NCBI GenBank assembly: GCA_035624355.1
Contig: DASPRQ010000070.1
Location: 1-22,384, forward strand
Reading direction: 5' to 3'
DNA from: Usitatibacter sp035624355
GTDB lineage: Bacteria; Pseudomonadota; Gammaproteobacteria; Burkholderiales; Usitatibacteraceae
Length of the DNA stretch: 22,384 nt
Shown here piece by piece: positions 7,065 to 13,685 of the stretch (within the stretch, counting starts at the first letter, position 1; each line of letters begins with the position of its first letter). Below the pieces are notes generated by a model, which was not told where the DNA came from, made no database searches, and was given only the letters and a program-made list of their open reading frames with translations. The position numbers were made by a program, and so were the translations under genes.

Positions 7065-7706
7065 TCACTGGTTCACGGGCGAATGCGGATCCATCAGCAG
7101 CGCGACCACGTCCTTGATCTGCTCCTCGGTGAGGATGCCGCTGTGCCCGAAGCGCGGCATGCTGGAGCAGGCGGCGAACGCCTGCGGGTTGTAGACCTTG
7201 CCGTAGACGTACTTCTGCGTCTCCGCCGTGAAGCCGCGCGCGCGGCCGAAGTGGTACAGGCTCGGACCGACCGTGCCGAAGGAGAGCTCCTGCTTCGTGA
7301 GCTCGTGGCACGCGTAGCAGTTGCCGCCGCTCGGCGCGTTCGGCTTGTCGCTCCACTGCTTGCCCACGCCCGTCTGCGCGATCTTCTCGCCCTTCTTCCA
7401 GTCGCCCATGTAGTCGCCGTCGGCGGGGTACTTCACGGTGGCGAGCTGCTCCTGCTCGATGCGCTTCGCCACGTCCGCCGGAAGCGCGCGATCGCCCGAG
7501 TACTCCGTGCACAGCGCCTGCACGTCGTCCTGGTTCAGGCGGTCGACCGTGGCCTGGCCGTGGCTCTTGAAGTCCTTCTTCATGAGCGCGATGGCCGCCT
7601 TCTCCGTGTCGTCGGGTCCTTGCTGCTGCATGGTCGCGCATCCGGCGGCGGCGAGCGCCACCGCGAGCGCCGTTCCCAGCACGGCCCGCTGCTTGTCGAT
7701 CTTCAT
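7065..7706 (-). CDS. soxX: SoxX, c-type cytochrome subunit of SoxXA (long form, possible lipoprotein)
   Basis: A 213-residue precursor. One heme motif C130-Y-A-C133-H134 and the C-terminal signature SSMPRFGHSGILTEEQIKDV identify SoxX, with M183 as the axial ligand. SoxX pairs with SoxA to form the enzyme that oxidatively joins thiosulfate to SoxY. The N-terminus is a signal peptide ending ALAAAGC at residue 23, a plausible lipobox although the -3 residue is alanine. About 100 residues (30-125) precede the heme, so this is the longer SoxX type. Additional cysteines are C66 and C180, perhaps a disulfide. GGAGAGGA just upstream is a strong ribosome site. The soxA stop lies 13 bases upstream. Confidence 0.95.
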   Translation of the reverse strand: MKIDKQRAVLGTALAVALAAAGCATMQQQGPDDTEKAAIALMKKDFKSHGQATVDRLNQDDVQALCTEYSGDRALPADVAKRIEQEQLATVKYPADGDYMGDWKKGEKIAQTGVGKQWSDKPNAPSGGNCYACHELTKQELSFGTVGPSLYHFGRARGFTAETQKYVYGKVYNPQAFAACSSMPRFGHSGILTEEQIKDVVALLMDPHSPVNQ

Positions 7707-7719
7707 GCGTTCCTCTCCT

Positions 7720-8538
7720 TCAGCGCTTGACCGAGGGGGCGTTGTAGACGCCGCCGTTGGCGTTCACGGCGAGGTACATCGTGAGCGCGGTGATCGCGTC
7801 CGAGGCGTAGCCCGGCTCGGGGAAGCGCTGCTGCCGGTAGCAGTCGTTCAGCCGGTGCTGCATCGTGCGCACCTCGCCCTGCGAGACGCGATAGCCGGGC
7901 CACGTGGTGTAGGCGCGCATCGCGTCCTTCGGGTTCGTGAGGTTCGGCAGGTCCTGCAGGCGGATGCGCAGGCCGTCGTGCGAGTGGCAGGTGGCGCACG
8001 CGAAGTCGTACGGGCCCGCCCGGTAGAAGAACATCCGCTTGCCGATCTCGTAGGCCTCCCGCTCCTCCGGGCGGCCGAGCGAGACGTTCATCTTCATGCC
8101 GCGCGACTGGGACGTGATGTAGGAGACCAGCGCCTCCATCACGGATTTCTTCGGGCCGTTGCCGAAGTGGTTCTTCTCCGACTCCGCCGGCGGGATGCCC
8201 TGGAGCCTGTCCATGCACGTCACGAGGCGCGACTCGAGATCCTGGACCTTGCCCGTGTCGGCGAAGTACTTCGGCAGCACGGTGTAGGCGCCCTTCACGA
8301 CGCCGGGCCCGAGGCCGATGTCGCACTGCTCGAGCGAGGCCTGCTTCGGTCCCCGCTTCTCCTTCCACAGCGCCTCGCCGCGCGCTTCCCACAGCTCCGC
8401 GGGGTTCTCCTCCCCCACGGCCGCGCGATACTTCTCGATCTCCTCCGTCGTGCTCGACGGCTGCTGCGCCCAGACGGCGCCCGCCGCGAGGGCCGACGAC
8501 ACAAGCAACGACGATACCGCCCGATGGATCGGGTTCAC
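7720..8538 (-). CDS. soxA: SoxA, monoheme c-type cytochrome catalytic subunit of SoxXA
   Basis: A 272-residue periplasmic protein starting with GTG. The signal peptide ends at AVWAQQ (about residue 25). There is one heme motif C181-A-T-C184-H185. The active-site cysteine is C233 in NDCYRQQRFPEP, the residue that carries the cysteine persulfide and ligates heme in SoxA. The N-terminal heme of diheme SoxA is absent. In its place C72 (EQCDIG) and C108 (VTCMDRLQG) are positioned to form the disulfide typical of monoheme SoxA. The start is supported by GGAGGAGG a few bases upstream. With SoxX it forms the SoxXA heterodimer that conjugates thiosulfate to SoxYZ. It lies in the order soxYZ-dsrE-soxA-soxX. 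Confidence 0.96.
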   Translation of the reverse strand: MNPIHRAVSSLLVSSALAAGAVWAQQPSSTTEEIEKYRAAVGEENPAELWEARGEALWKEKRGPKQASLEQCDIGLGPGVVKGAYTVLPKYFADTGKVQDLESRLVTCMDRLQGIPPAESEKNHFGNGPKKSVMEALVSYITSQSRGMKMNVSLGRPEEREAYEIGKRMFFYRAGPYDFACATCHSHDGLRIRLQDLPNLTNPKDAMRAYTTWPGYRVSQGEVRTMQHRLNDCYRQQRFPEPGYASDAITALTMYLAVNANGGVYNAPSVKR

Positions 8539-8578
8539 TGGCTATCCTCCTCCGTGACGTCCGGGCCGCCTGCGACGG

Positions 8579-9013
8579 CTAGGGCTTCAGGTAGACGTAC
8601 CCTTCCTTCGCTTCGAGGCGCGCGATCTCCGCGACACCCGAGGGCACGATCTTCGCCCCCATGATCACCTGCTTCGGGTCGATGTGGCGCGACTTCAGCG
8701 TGTTGTTGCACACGCGGAACTGCACACCCCTCGCCACGAGCGTGTCCACTTCCGCGTCGAACGGGTTGCCGTTCTTGTCCTTCGCGCCGTCGAGCAGGAA
8801 GTCGATGCCCTTGCCGTGCGCCACCACGACGATCTTGGTGTTGGGCTCGGCGTCGAGCTCGTTCGCGATGTTGTGCAGGATGAGGGGCGCCTTCTCGACG
8901 CCCTCGTTCACGTGGTAGACGACCTTGATCGGTGTGTCCGCGAGCGCCGCGCCCGACGCGGCGAACGCGAGCACCGCCGCTGCCGCGGCGCCGCGAATGA
9001 TCCGTTGAATCAT
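8579..9013 (-). CDS. Exported DsrE/F-like family protein in the sox operon
   Basis: A 144-residue protein with a Sec signal peptide (residues 1-25, ending ALAD), so it is periplasmic, unlike classical cytoplasmic DsrE. The DsrE/F fold is seen in IKVVYHVNEG, IVVVAHGKGIDFLL and GVQFRVCNNTLKSR, where C102 matches the conserved cysteine used by DsrE/TusD-type sulfur carriers. A single conserved cysteine suggests persulfide binding or relay, which is inference from the family. It lies between soxZ (36-base gap) and soxA (40-base gap). GAGGAGGAG directly upstream gives a strong ribosome site. Similar exported DsrE proteins occur in betaproteobacterial sox clusters, but I know of no settled function. 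Confidence 0.9.
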   Translation of the reverse strand: MIQRIIRGAAAAAVLAFAASGAALADTPIKVVYHVNEGVEKAPLILHNIANELDAEPNTKIVVVAHGKGIDFLLDGAKDKNGNPFDAEVDTLVARGVQFRVCNNTLKSRHIDPKQVIMGAKIVPSGVAEIARLEAKEGYVYLKP

Positions 9014-9049
9014 GGTCTCCTCCTCCGGCGGTCGCGCCGCCTTCGTTCT

Positions 9050-9361
9050 TCAGGAAATGGTCGCCTCGTCGGTCCTCTTGTCCCCGTGGTTGTCGACCCA
9101 GGAGATGACGACCTTGTCGCCCGGCTTGCCGCCCTTGAAGCGGAAGGCGAGGAACGGGTTCTTGGACACCGCGGGCCCCCACTCGGCCGAGAGCACCGTC
9201 TTGCCGTTGCAGGTGGCCGTCACGTTCTGGATGAACCACGCCGGGATCACCTTGCCGCTGGAATCCTTGCGCTGGCCGGTCTCCATCTCGTGGGCCATGA
9301 GCACCTTCACCTCGACCTTGTCGCCCGCCATCGTGGCGCGGATCTTCATCGGATCGGCCAT
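9050..9361 (-). CDS. soxZ: SoxZ, partner of the sulfur-carrier SoxY
   Basis: A 103-residue periplasmic protein without its own signal peptide, probably exported bound to SoxY. SoxZ features are the opening MADPMKIRA, the strand VEVKVLMAHEMETGQRKD, IPAWFIQNVTATCNGK, and the C-terminal DKVVISWVDNHGDKR, an immunoglobulin-like fold. An upstream in-frame ATG at 9382 would add seven residues. GGAGG (minus strand, 9371-9367) sits five bases before the ATG at 9361, and that start begins one base after the soxY stop, so 9361 is preferred. SoxYZ holds the substrate on the SoxY C-terminal arm while SoxXA and SoxB act on it. Confidence 0.96.
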   Translation of the reverse strand: MADPMKIRATMAGDKVEVKVLMAHEMETGQRKDSSGKVIPAWFIQNVTATCNGKTVLSAEWGPAVSKNPFLAFRFKGGKPGDKVVISWVDNHGDKRTDEATIS

Positions 9362-9362
9362 G

Positions 9363-9833
9363 TCAGCCTCCGCAGCCGCCAAGGGTCACCTTCACCTCCT
9401 TGGCCGCGTAGTAGTACTTGCCGCCCGCCTTCACGAGCGCGATCACCGGCGAGGTCTGCCCCATCTTCACGCGCGTGTTGACCCAGGGATCGGTCCCTTC
9501 GGGGATGTCGAATTCCGCGGCGAGGATGTTGGGGTTCTTCTCGATCAGCAGCGCGATCGACTGGGTGTTCGCCAGCTTGCTCGTGATGGTGAAGGGAACG
9601 ACGGCGCCGTTCTCGGCGATGTCCGGGGACTCGATCACGATGTCCCCGCTCGGGACCGGCTCCGAGCCTCCCAGCGCCTTCACCACGTCCTTGAAGGACT
9701 TCGTCTCGAAGGCGGCCTTGTTCCAGTCCGCCGCCCGGGCGAGCCCCGGCTTCAACAGGCCCGCCGCCACGGCGAGGCCCAGGACCGCGAGGCCGCCGGT
9801 GCCCCGCAGCACCCTCCTGCGACTGCTGTTCAT
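9363..9833 (-). CDS. soxY: SoxY, covalent sulfur-carrier protein
   Basis: A 156-residue precursor. The Tat-type signal MNSSRRRVLRGTGG is followed by a hydrophobic stretch and ends near ARAADW (about residue 35). The diagnostic feature is the C-terminal GGCGG, with C154 as the swinging-arm cysteine to which thiosulfate sulfur is attached. The frame is open upstream to an ATG at 9968, but that extension crosses the promoter region and lacks signal-peptide character. GGAGGAG lies close before the ATG at 9833, so that start is chosen. It is the first gene of the sox operon and is divergent from the ArsR-type regulator. Confidence 0.96.
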   Translation of the reverse strand: MNSSRRRVLRGTGGLAVLGLAVAAGLLKPGLARAADWNKAAFETKSFKDVVKALGGSEPVPSGDIVIESPDIAENGAVVPFTITSKLANTQSIALLIEKNPNILAAEFDIPEGTDPWVNTRVKMGQTSPVIALVKAGGKYYYAAKEVKVTLGGCGG

Positions 9834-9945
9834 GCATCTCCTCCTTGCAACGGCTAGGGCCGCCGGTTCTTTTCTGGCCCGGGAATTCTTGTTGGGATGA
9901 AGCGGAACGACTGGGAATATCAGGATTTCTACGCAACCCCAGTCG

Positions 9946-9975
9946 AGTTTAGGGGGGAAGAACGACATGAGTCAA
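9946..9975 (-). promoter_or_regulatory. Candidate sigma70 promoter of the sox operon
   Basis: On the minus strand TTGACT (9975-9970) and TAAACT (9951-9946) are separated by 18 bases. They match the -35 in 5 of 6 and the -10 in 4 of 6 positions. The predicted start near 9939 leaves a leader of about 105 bases before soxY. It lies in the 203-base divergent region with the regulator gene. Confidence 0.45.
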
Positions 9976-10003
9976 TTCTAATATTTGCATGGCCTTATAT
10001 AGT
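9976..10003 (+). promoter_or_regulatory. AT-rich candidate operator/promoter in the soxY-regulator divergent region
   Basis: This stretch is strikingly AT-rich in a GC-rich genome and sits just upstream of the sox -35. It includes a -10-like TATAGT on + at 9998-10003. It is the natural place for the ArsR-family repressor to bind, since BigR/SqrR-type proteins bind AT-rich imperfect palindromes. I see no clean palindrome, only loosely mirrored CTAATAT (9978-9984) and TATATAG (9996-10002). A second -10-like TACATT lies at 10023-10028, eight bases before the regulator ATG. Confidence 0.35.
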
Positions 10004-10036
10004 GCACCGGCCCGCTTTGCCTTACATTGTGCCGCC

Positions 10037-10375
10037 ATGCCCCCGACGACCGCGCGAAAGAGCGCCCCCGCCGACATCTTCGAACTCATCGGCCGCAGCC
10101 AGAGCATCCGCGTGGCGAGCGCGGCGATGCAGGCGATGGGCCATCCCCTGCGCCTCAAGATCCTCTGCCTCCTCGGCAACGAGGAGCTCCCGGTCCTCGA
10201 CATCGTGGAGGCGGTCGGGACCACGCAGAGCAACGTCTCCCAGCACCTCGCGGTCCTGCGCGGCCACGGCCTGCTGGAAGCGCGCAAGGAGGCGAACAAG
10301 GTCTTCTACCGGATCGCCGACCCGCGGGTGATCCGGATGATCGCGCTCACGCGCGAGATCTTCTGCCGGGACTAG
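10037..10375 (+). CDS. soxR: ArsR-family sulfane-sulfur-type repressor of sox (SoxR/BigR/SqrR-like)
   Basis: A 112-residue winged-helix protein. The DNA-binding part is HPLRLKILCLLGNEELPVLDIVEAVGTTQSNVSQHLAVLR split over residues 36-75, with the recognition helix at TQSNVSQHLAVLR and the wing at EARKEANKVFYRI. Cysteines C44 and C110 are 66 residues apart, the same spacing as the persulfide-sensing pair in SqrR (41/107) and BigR. This points to repression relieved by sulfane sulfur. It is transcribed away from soxY. An upstream in-frame ATG at 9989 lies before a -10-like TATAGT, so the ATG at 10037 is preferred, though no Shine-Dalgarno is seen. Its 3' end overlaps that of moaE by 29 bases on the opposite strand. 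Confidence 0.9.
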   Translation: MPPTTARKSAPADIFELIGRSQSIRVASAAMQAMGHPLRLKILCLLGNEELPVLDIVEAVGTTQSNVSQHLAVLRGHGLLEARKEANKVFYRIADPRVIRMIALTREIFCRD

Positions 10376-10850
10376 GGACGGAGCCCGCCCCGGGAGCCTC
10401 CTGCCAGCGTTGCGCCGCGTCGTCGTCGCTCGCGCGGGCCTCGACCCAGCGCGGGCCCTGGGGCGTGTCCTCGCGCTTCCAGAACGGCGCGCGAGTCTTG
10501 AGATAGTCCATGATGAACTCGCAGGCGGCGAACGCCTCGCCGCGATGCGCGCTCGAAACGCCCACCAGCACGATGCGCTCGCCCGGCCGCAGGTCGCCCA
10601 CCCGGTGGATCACGAGCGTGCCGAGGAGGCTCCAGCGGGAGTGCGCCTCGCGGCAGATGTCCTCGAGCGCCTTCTCCGTCATGCCGGGATAGTGCTCGAG
10701 CGTCATGCCCCGGATGGGACGGCCGTCGTTCGCAGCGCGCACCAGCCCCACGAAGCTCGCGACCGCGCCCACGTCGGCGCGGCCGCGCGTGAGCGCCTCG
10801 AGCTCGCGCCCCGGGTCGAAGTCCTGCGTCTGGACGCGGACGATCGCCAC
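10347..10850 (-). CDS. moaE: MoaE, molybdopterin synthase catalytic subunit
   Basis: A 167-residue cytoplasmic protein that, with MoaD, inserts the two dithiolene sulfurs into precursor Z to make molybdopterin. Family motifs are GAVASFVGLVR, LEHYPGMTEKAL, HRVGDLRPGE, SSAHRGEAFAACEFIMDYLK and TRAPFWKRE. K118 and K125 match catalytic lysines 119 and 126 of E. coli MoaE. The open frame continues upstream, but family length and the moaD stop favour the GTG at 10850, two bases after moaD. The last 20 or so residues (after RWVEARASDDD) extend past the usual end and overlap the regulator gene. It is the last gene of mobB-moaD-moaE. Confidence 0.94.
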   Translation of the reverse strand: MAIVRVQTQDFDPGRELEALTRGRADVGAVASFVGLVRAANDGRPIRGMTLEHYPGMTEKALEDICREAHSRWSLLGTLVIHRVGDLRPGERIVLVGVSSAHRGEAFAACEFIMDYLKTRAPFWKREDTPQGPRWVEARASDDDAAQRWQEAPGAGSVPSPGRRSRA

Positions 10851-10852
10851 GG

Positions 10853-11107
10853 TCAGCCGCCCGTGACCGGGGGAAAGAAGGCCACCTCGTCGCCGGGCCT
10901 CAGGGGGGTGGCCCGATCGGCCATGCGCTGATTCACCGCGACGCGCCAGGGCGAGCCCGGTCCGAGCGCCTCGGTCCACCCGGCGCCGCGCAGCCGCAGC
11001 TGCTCCACGAGGCCGCCCACCGTCGCCGCGCCGGGGGCAAGCGCGACCTCCTCGCTCGAGCGCCCGAGGCGCTCGCGCAGGCTCGCGAAGTAGAGGAGCG
11101 TCACCAT
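10853..11107 (-). CDS. moaD: MoaD, molybdopterin synthase sulfur-carrier subunit
   Basis: An 84-residue ubiquitin-like protein ending VTGG, the C-terminal diglycine that is adenylated and thiocarboxylated to carry sulfur. Other MoaD features are the opening MVTLLYFASLRERLG and the late AVNQRMADRATPLRPGDEVAFFPP. The ATG at 11107 lies five bases past the mobB stop, and the stop is two bases before the moaE GTG. The frame stays open far upstream through mobB, which is antisense-free high-GC readthrough rather than coding. The product works in the cytoplasm with MoaE. Confidence 0.95.
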   Translation of the reverse strand: MVTLLYFASLRERLGRSSEEVALAPGAATVGGLVEQLRLRGAGWTEALGPGSPWRVAVNQRMADRATPLRPGDEVAFFPPVTGG

Positions 11108-11112
11108 GGAGG

Positions 11113-11625
11113 CTAGCGGACGAGCCGGGCCCGGTTCAGGCCCAGGTGCTCGACGATGAAACGCGCCACGCCGTCCGCGTCGTCGAGGGCGAGCTGCGGC
11201 AGCTTCGTGGCGAGCGGCTCGTCGGTGGCCACCGCGATCACGTCGGGATCCTCGGGGTGGAGCATGCGCGCCCCGCTGTCGCGCCGGTGGACCTCGACCT
11301 TCGGGATGGGCTCGCTCTTGTAGCCCTCGACGATCACCACGTCGCACGGCGAAAGGCGCTTGAGCTGCTCGGCGAGCGTGGGCTCGGGAGCCCCGCGCAG
11401 CTCGTGCATCAGCGCCCAGCGCCGCGACGAGCTCACGAGGACCTCGGTGCACCCCGCGCCGCGGTGGCGATACGAGTCCTTCCCCGGCTGGTCGACGTCG
11501 AATTCGTGGTGGGCGTGCTTCACGAGCGACACGCGCAGCCCCTGCGCGACGAGGAGGGGAATGACCTTCTCGATGAGCGTGGTCTTGCCGCTGCCGCTGA
11601 AGCCGGCGATCCCGATCACCTTCAT
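11113..11625 (-). CDS. mobB: MobB, molybdopterin-guanine dinucleotide biosynthesis adapter GTPase
   Basis: A 170-residue P-loop protein beginning MKVIGIAGFSGSGKTTL, with the Walker A GFSGSGKTT at residues 8-16. VKHAHHEFDVDQPGKDSYRHR follows, then VVIVEGYKSEPIPKVEVHR, both MobB hallmarks. MobB binds GTP and assists MobA in forming the guanine dinucleotide form of the cofactor. An in-frame ATG at 11643 would add six residues, but the family starts at MKVIG. A -10-like TATCAT ends six bases before this ATG, implying a leaderless mRNA. No mobA or moeA is seen beside it. It heads the mobB-moaD-moaE operon. Confidence 0.94.
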   Translation of the reverse strand: MKVIGIAGFSGSGKTTLIEKVIPLLVAQGLRVSLVKHAHHEFDVDQPGKDSYRHRGAGCTEVLVSSSRRWALMHELRGAPEPTLAEQLKRLSPCDVVIVEGYKSEPIPKVEVHRRDSGARMLHPEDPDVIAVATDEPLATKLPQLALDDADGVARFIVEHLGLNRARLVR

Positions 11626-11631
11626 GGGGAA

Positions 11632-11637
11632 ATGATA
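11632..11637 (-). promoter_or_regulatory. Candidate -10 box (TATCAT) giving a leaderless mobB mRNA
   Basis: On the minus strand TATCAT (5 of 6 to TATAAT) is followed by six bases and the ATG at 11625. Transcription would begin on the start codon. There is no Shine-Dalgarno and no clear -35. Inference only. Confidence 0.4.
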
Positions 11638-11685
11638 CGGCATCGGCCCGGCGCCCGGAGCCCCGCGCCCGGCGCCCCGGGGCGT

Positions 11686-12897
11686 CTATTCGGACTTGGG
11701 CACGACCGTGAGCTGCGGGCCCGGGGCCGCCAGGGCCTCGGGGCCCGCCTCGCCCGGGAGCTCCGCGCGCTCGATGGCGGCGAACTTGTCGCTGATCTTC
11801 TTGCTCGTGATCGCCACCTCGTCGACGTCGCGGTTCGCCTGGCGGATGTGCTCCGCGAGGCGGCGCATGCGCTCGTCGAAGCGGCCGAACTCGCGGCCGA
11901 GCTTGCCGAGCTCGTCCTTGATGATGTGCACCTGCCTGCGGGTCTCGGTGTCCTTCAGCACGGCGCGCGCGGTGTTGAGCACCGCGGCGAGCGTGGTCGG
12001 GGACACCATCCAGACCCGCTTCTGCACGGCGTACTCGAAGAGGTCGCGGTGGTTCGCGTGGATCTCCGCGAAGACCGCCTCGGCGGGGATGAACATCACC
12101 GCGCCCTCGCCCGTCTCGCCGGGGACGATGTACTTGCCGGCGATGGCGTCCACGTGGCGGCGCACGTCGGCCTTGAAGAGCGCAGCCGAGGCGCGCTCGG
12201 GCCCCTCGGCCGTGAGCCGCTCGTAGTTCTCGAGCGGGAACTTGGAGTCCACCGCGATGAGCCCGGTGGGCTCGGGAAGCTTCAGCACGCAGTCCGCGCG
12301 CGCGTTCGTGGAGCGGAACGTGTACTGGAACTCGTAGGCGGACTCGGGAAGCATGTTGCGCACGATGTCCTCGAGCTGCCGCTCGCCGAGCGCACCGCGC
12401 GAGCTCTTGCTGCCCAGGAGCTGCTGCAGGCTCACCACGCTGCCCGTGAGCGTCTCGATCTTCCTCTGCGCGTCGTCGATCGTCTGCAGGCGCGTCATGA
12501 CGCTCACGAAGGTCTCATTCGTCTTCCGGAAGCCCTCCTCGAGCCGTTCGTTCACCTTGCCGCTGATGTCCGCGAGACGGGCGTCCACCCGCTCCTGGAG
12601 CGTGCGCTCGAAGACCTGGAGCTGGTTGCGGTTGCGCTCCAGCTCGTCGGCGAGCGCTCGGCGCAGACGGTCGCCCTCCTCGCTCTGGCGCGAGGCGATG
12701 CGGTCGGCCGAGGCGGCGAGCCCCCCGTGCAGGTCGGTGATCATGGCGCGATGGCGGGCCTCCGACTCCCCGGAGAGGTCCGAGGGAAGGCTCCCGACGC
12801 GCCGCGCGATCCGCGATGCGAGCGCGAGCGCCCCCAGCGCGGCCGCGGCGGCGAGGCCGGAGAGAACGAGGACGACGATGCCGAGCGCGGTTTCCAT
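11686..12897 (-). CDS. rmuC: RmuC-family protein (DNA recombination-related nuclease-fold protein)
   Basis: A 403-residue protein. Residues 6-30 form a single membrane anchor (GIVVLVLSGLAAAAALGAL). Residues from about 35 to 165 are charged and helical, a predicted coiled coil. The RmuC domain then covers about 165-350: GALGERQLEDIVRNMLPE, YEFQYTF, ADCVLKLPE, IAVDSKFPLENYERL, GAVMFIPAEAVFAEIH, and MVSPTTLAAVLNTA. The domain is related to restriction-type nucleases. RmuC limits inversion at short inverted repeats in E. coli. The frame stays open more than 1.5 kb upstream over other genes, but the ATG at 12897 gives the normal family start. A possible -10, GAGAAT, lies at 12924-12919. Confidence 0.94.
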   Translation of the reverse strand: METALGIVVLVLSGLAAAAALGALALASRIARRVGSLPSDLSGESEARHRAMITDLHGGLAASADRIASRQSEEGDRLRRALADELERNRNQLQVFERTLQERVDARLADISGKVNERLEEGFRKTNETFVSVMTRLQTIDDAQRKIETLTGSVVSLQQLLGSKSSRGALGERQLEDIVRNMLPESAYEFQYTFRSTNARADCVLKLPEPTGLIAVDSKFPLENYERLTAEGPERASAALFKADVRRHVDAIAGKYIVPGETGEGAVMFIPAEAVFAEIHANHRDLFEYAVQKRVWMVSPTTLAAVLNTARAVLKDTETRRQVHIIKDELGKLGREFGRFDERMRRLAEHIRQANRDVDEVAITSKKISDKFAAIERAELPGEAGPEALAAPGPQLTVVPKSE

Positions 12898-13016
12898 GGG
12901 GCTGCCGTTTACAGGCCCATTCTCGCACGGGGGTAGCTCACCCGGTGACACCGCGCGGCACGGCCCGAGGACCTGGCCGAAGGCCCTCGACGATCCCCGG
13001 GACCGCCGCCGTGCGC

Positions 13017-13625
13017 TCAGCCCTGGGGCACCGTCTTCTGCAGCGAGGGCCTCTTCGCGATCTCCTCGAACCACGCCGCGAGCTTCGGGCGTCCCTCGCG
13101 CCACTTGCGGTCGGCGTAGCGGAAATCGAGGTAGCCGAGGGCGCACCCCACGGCGATCGTGCCGATGGTGATGCCCTGGAGGTCGCCGCGATTGCGCTCC
13201 AGGAAATCGAGCGCCTGGTCCACCTTCAGGAGCTGGCCGTCGGTCCACGTCTTCCAGCGCAGCTCCGGGGGCCGCACGTTGTTCTCGTAGCGCGCGAGCA
13301 CCGCCGCGTCGAGGATGCCGTCGGCGAGCGCGTGCAGGCGCAGCGCCCGCCAGCGCGCGTCGCCCTGGGCCGGGAACAGGCGCGCCCCCTTCGAGAGCGA
13401 ATCCACGTACTCGCAGATCACGATCGAGTCGAAGAGCACGAAGCCGTCGTCGCGCTCGAGCGCCGGCAGCTTCATGAGCGGCGTCACGCGGGCGTAGTCG
13501 CGGTTCGGCTCGCTGGGGAGCACCTTCGTCGTGGCGAGCTCGATGTCGCCGGCGACGCCGCACTCGTGCGCGCAGACGAGGACCTTGCGAACGAAGGGGG
13601 AAGCGGAGGAGTAGTAGAGCTTCAT
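13017..13625 (-). CDS. Glutathione S-transferase family protein
   Basis: A 202-residue cytoplasmic protein. The thioredoxin-like N-terminal domain opens MKLYYSSASPFVRKVLVCAHE, where the SASPFVRK segment holds the glutathione-contacting serine. The PLMKLPALERDDGFVLFDSIVICEYVD segment (about 60-85) contains the conserved cis-proline and the E/D-S glutathione-binding pair. An all-helical C-terminal domain follows (GTIAVGCALGYLDFRY and RPKLAAWFEEIAKRPS). Length is normal. An in-frame ATG at 13655 would add ten residues of no family character, so the start at 13625 is chosen. Substrate cannot be named. It sits alone between rmuC and the permease, with 60 bases before it. Confidence 0.92.
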   Translation of the reverse strand: MKLYYSSASPFVRKVLVCAHECGVAGDIELATTKVLPSEPNRDYARVTPLMKLPALERDDGFVLFDSIVICEYVDSLSKGARLFPAQGDARWRALRLHALADGILDAAVLARYENNVRPPELRWKTWTDGQLLKVDQALDFLERNRGDLQGITIGTIAVGCALGYLDFRYADRKWREGRPKLAAWFEEIAKRPSLQKTVPQG

Positions 13626-13685
13626 GGGGAGGGAGCCTCGGATGGGGGTTTGCAAAGGGGCCGCGTGCGGCGGCGTCGCCGAATC

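Noticed and set aside
9834..9968. An upstream ATG for soxY at 9968
   Set aside because: The extension crosses the candidate sox promoter and destroys the N-terminal Tat signal. A GGAGGAG site supports 9833.
11146..12936. A 596-codon open frame on + opposite mobB and rmuC
   Set aside because: It is antisense to well-recognised genes, has low-complexity R/A/L/E composition, and is explained by high GC.
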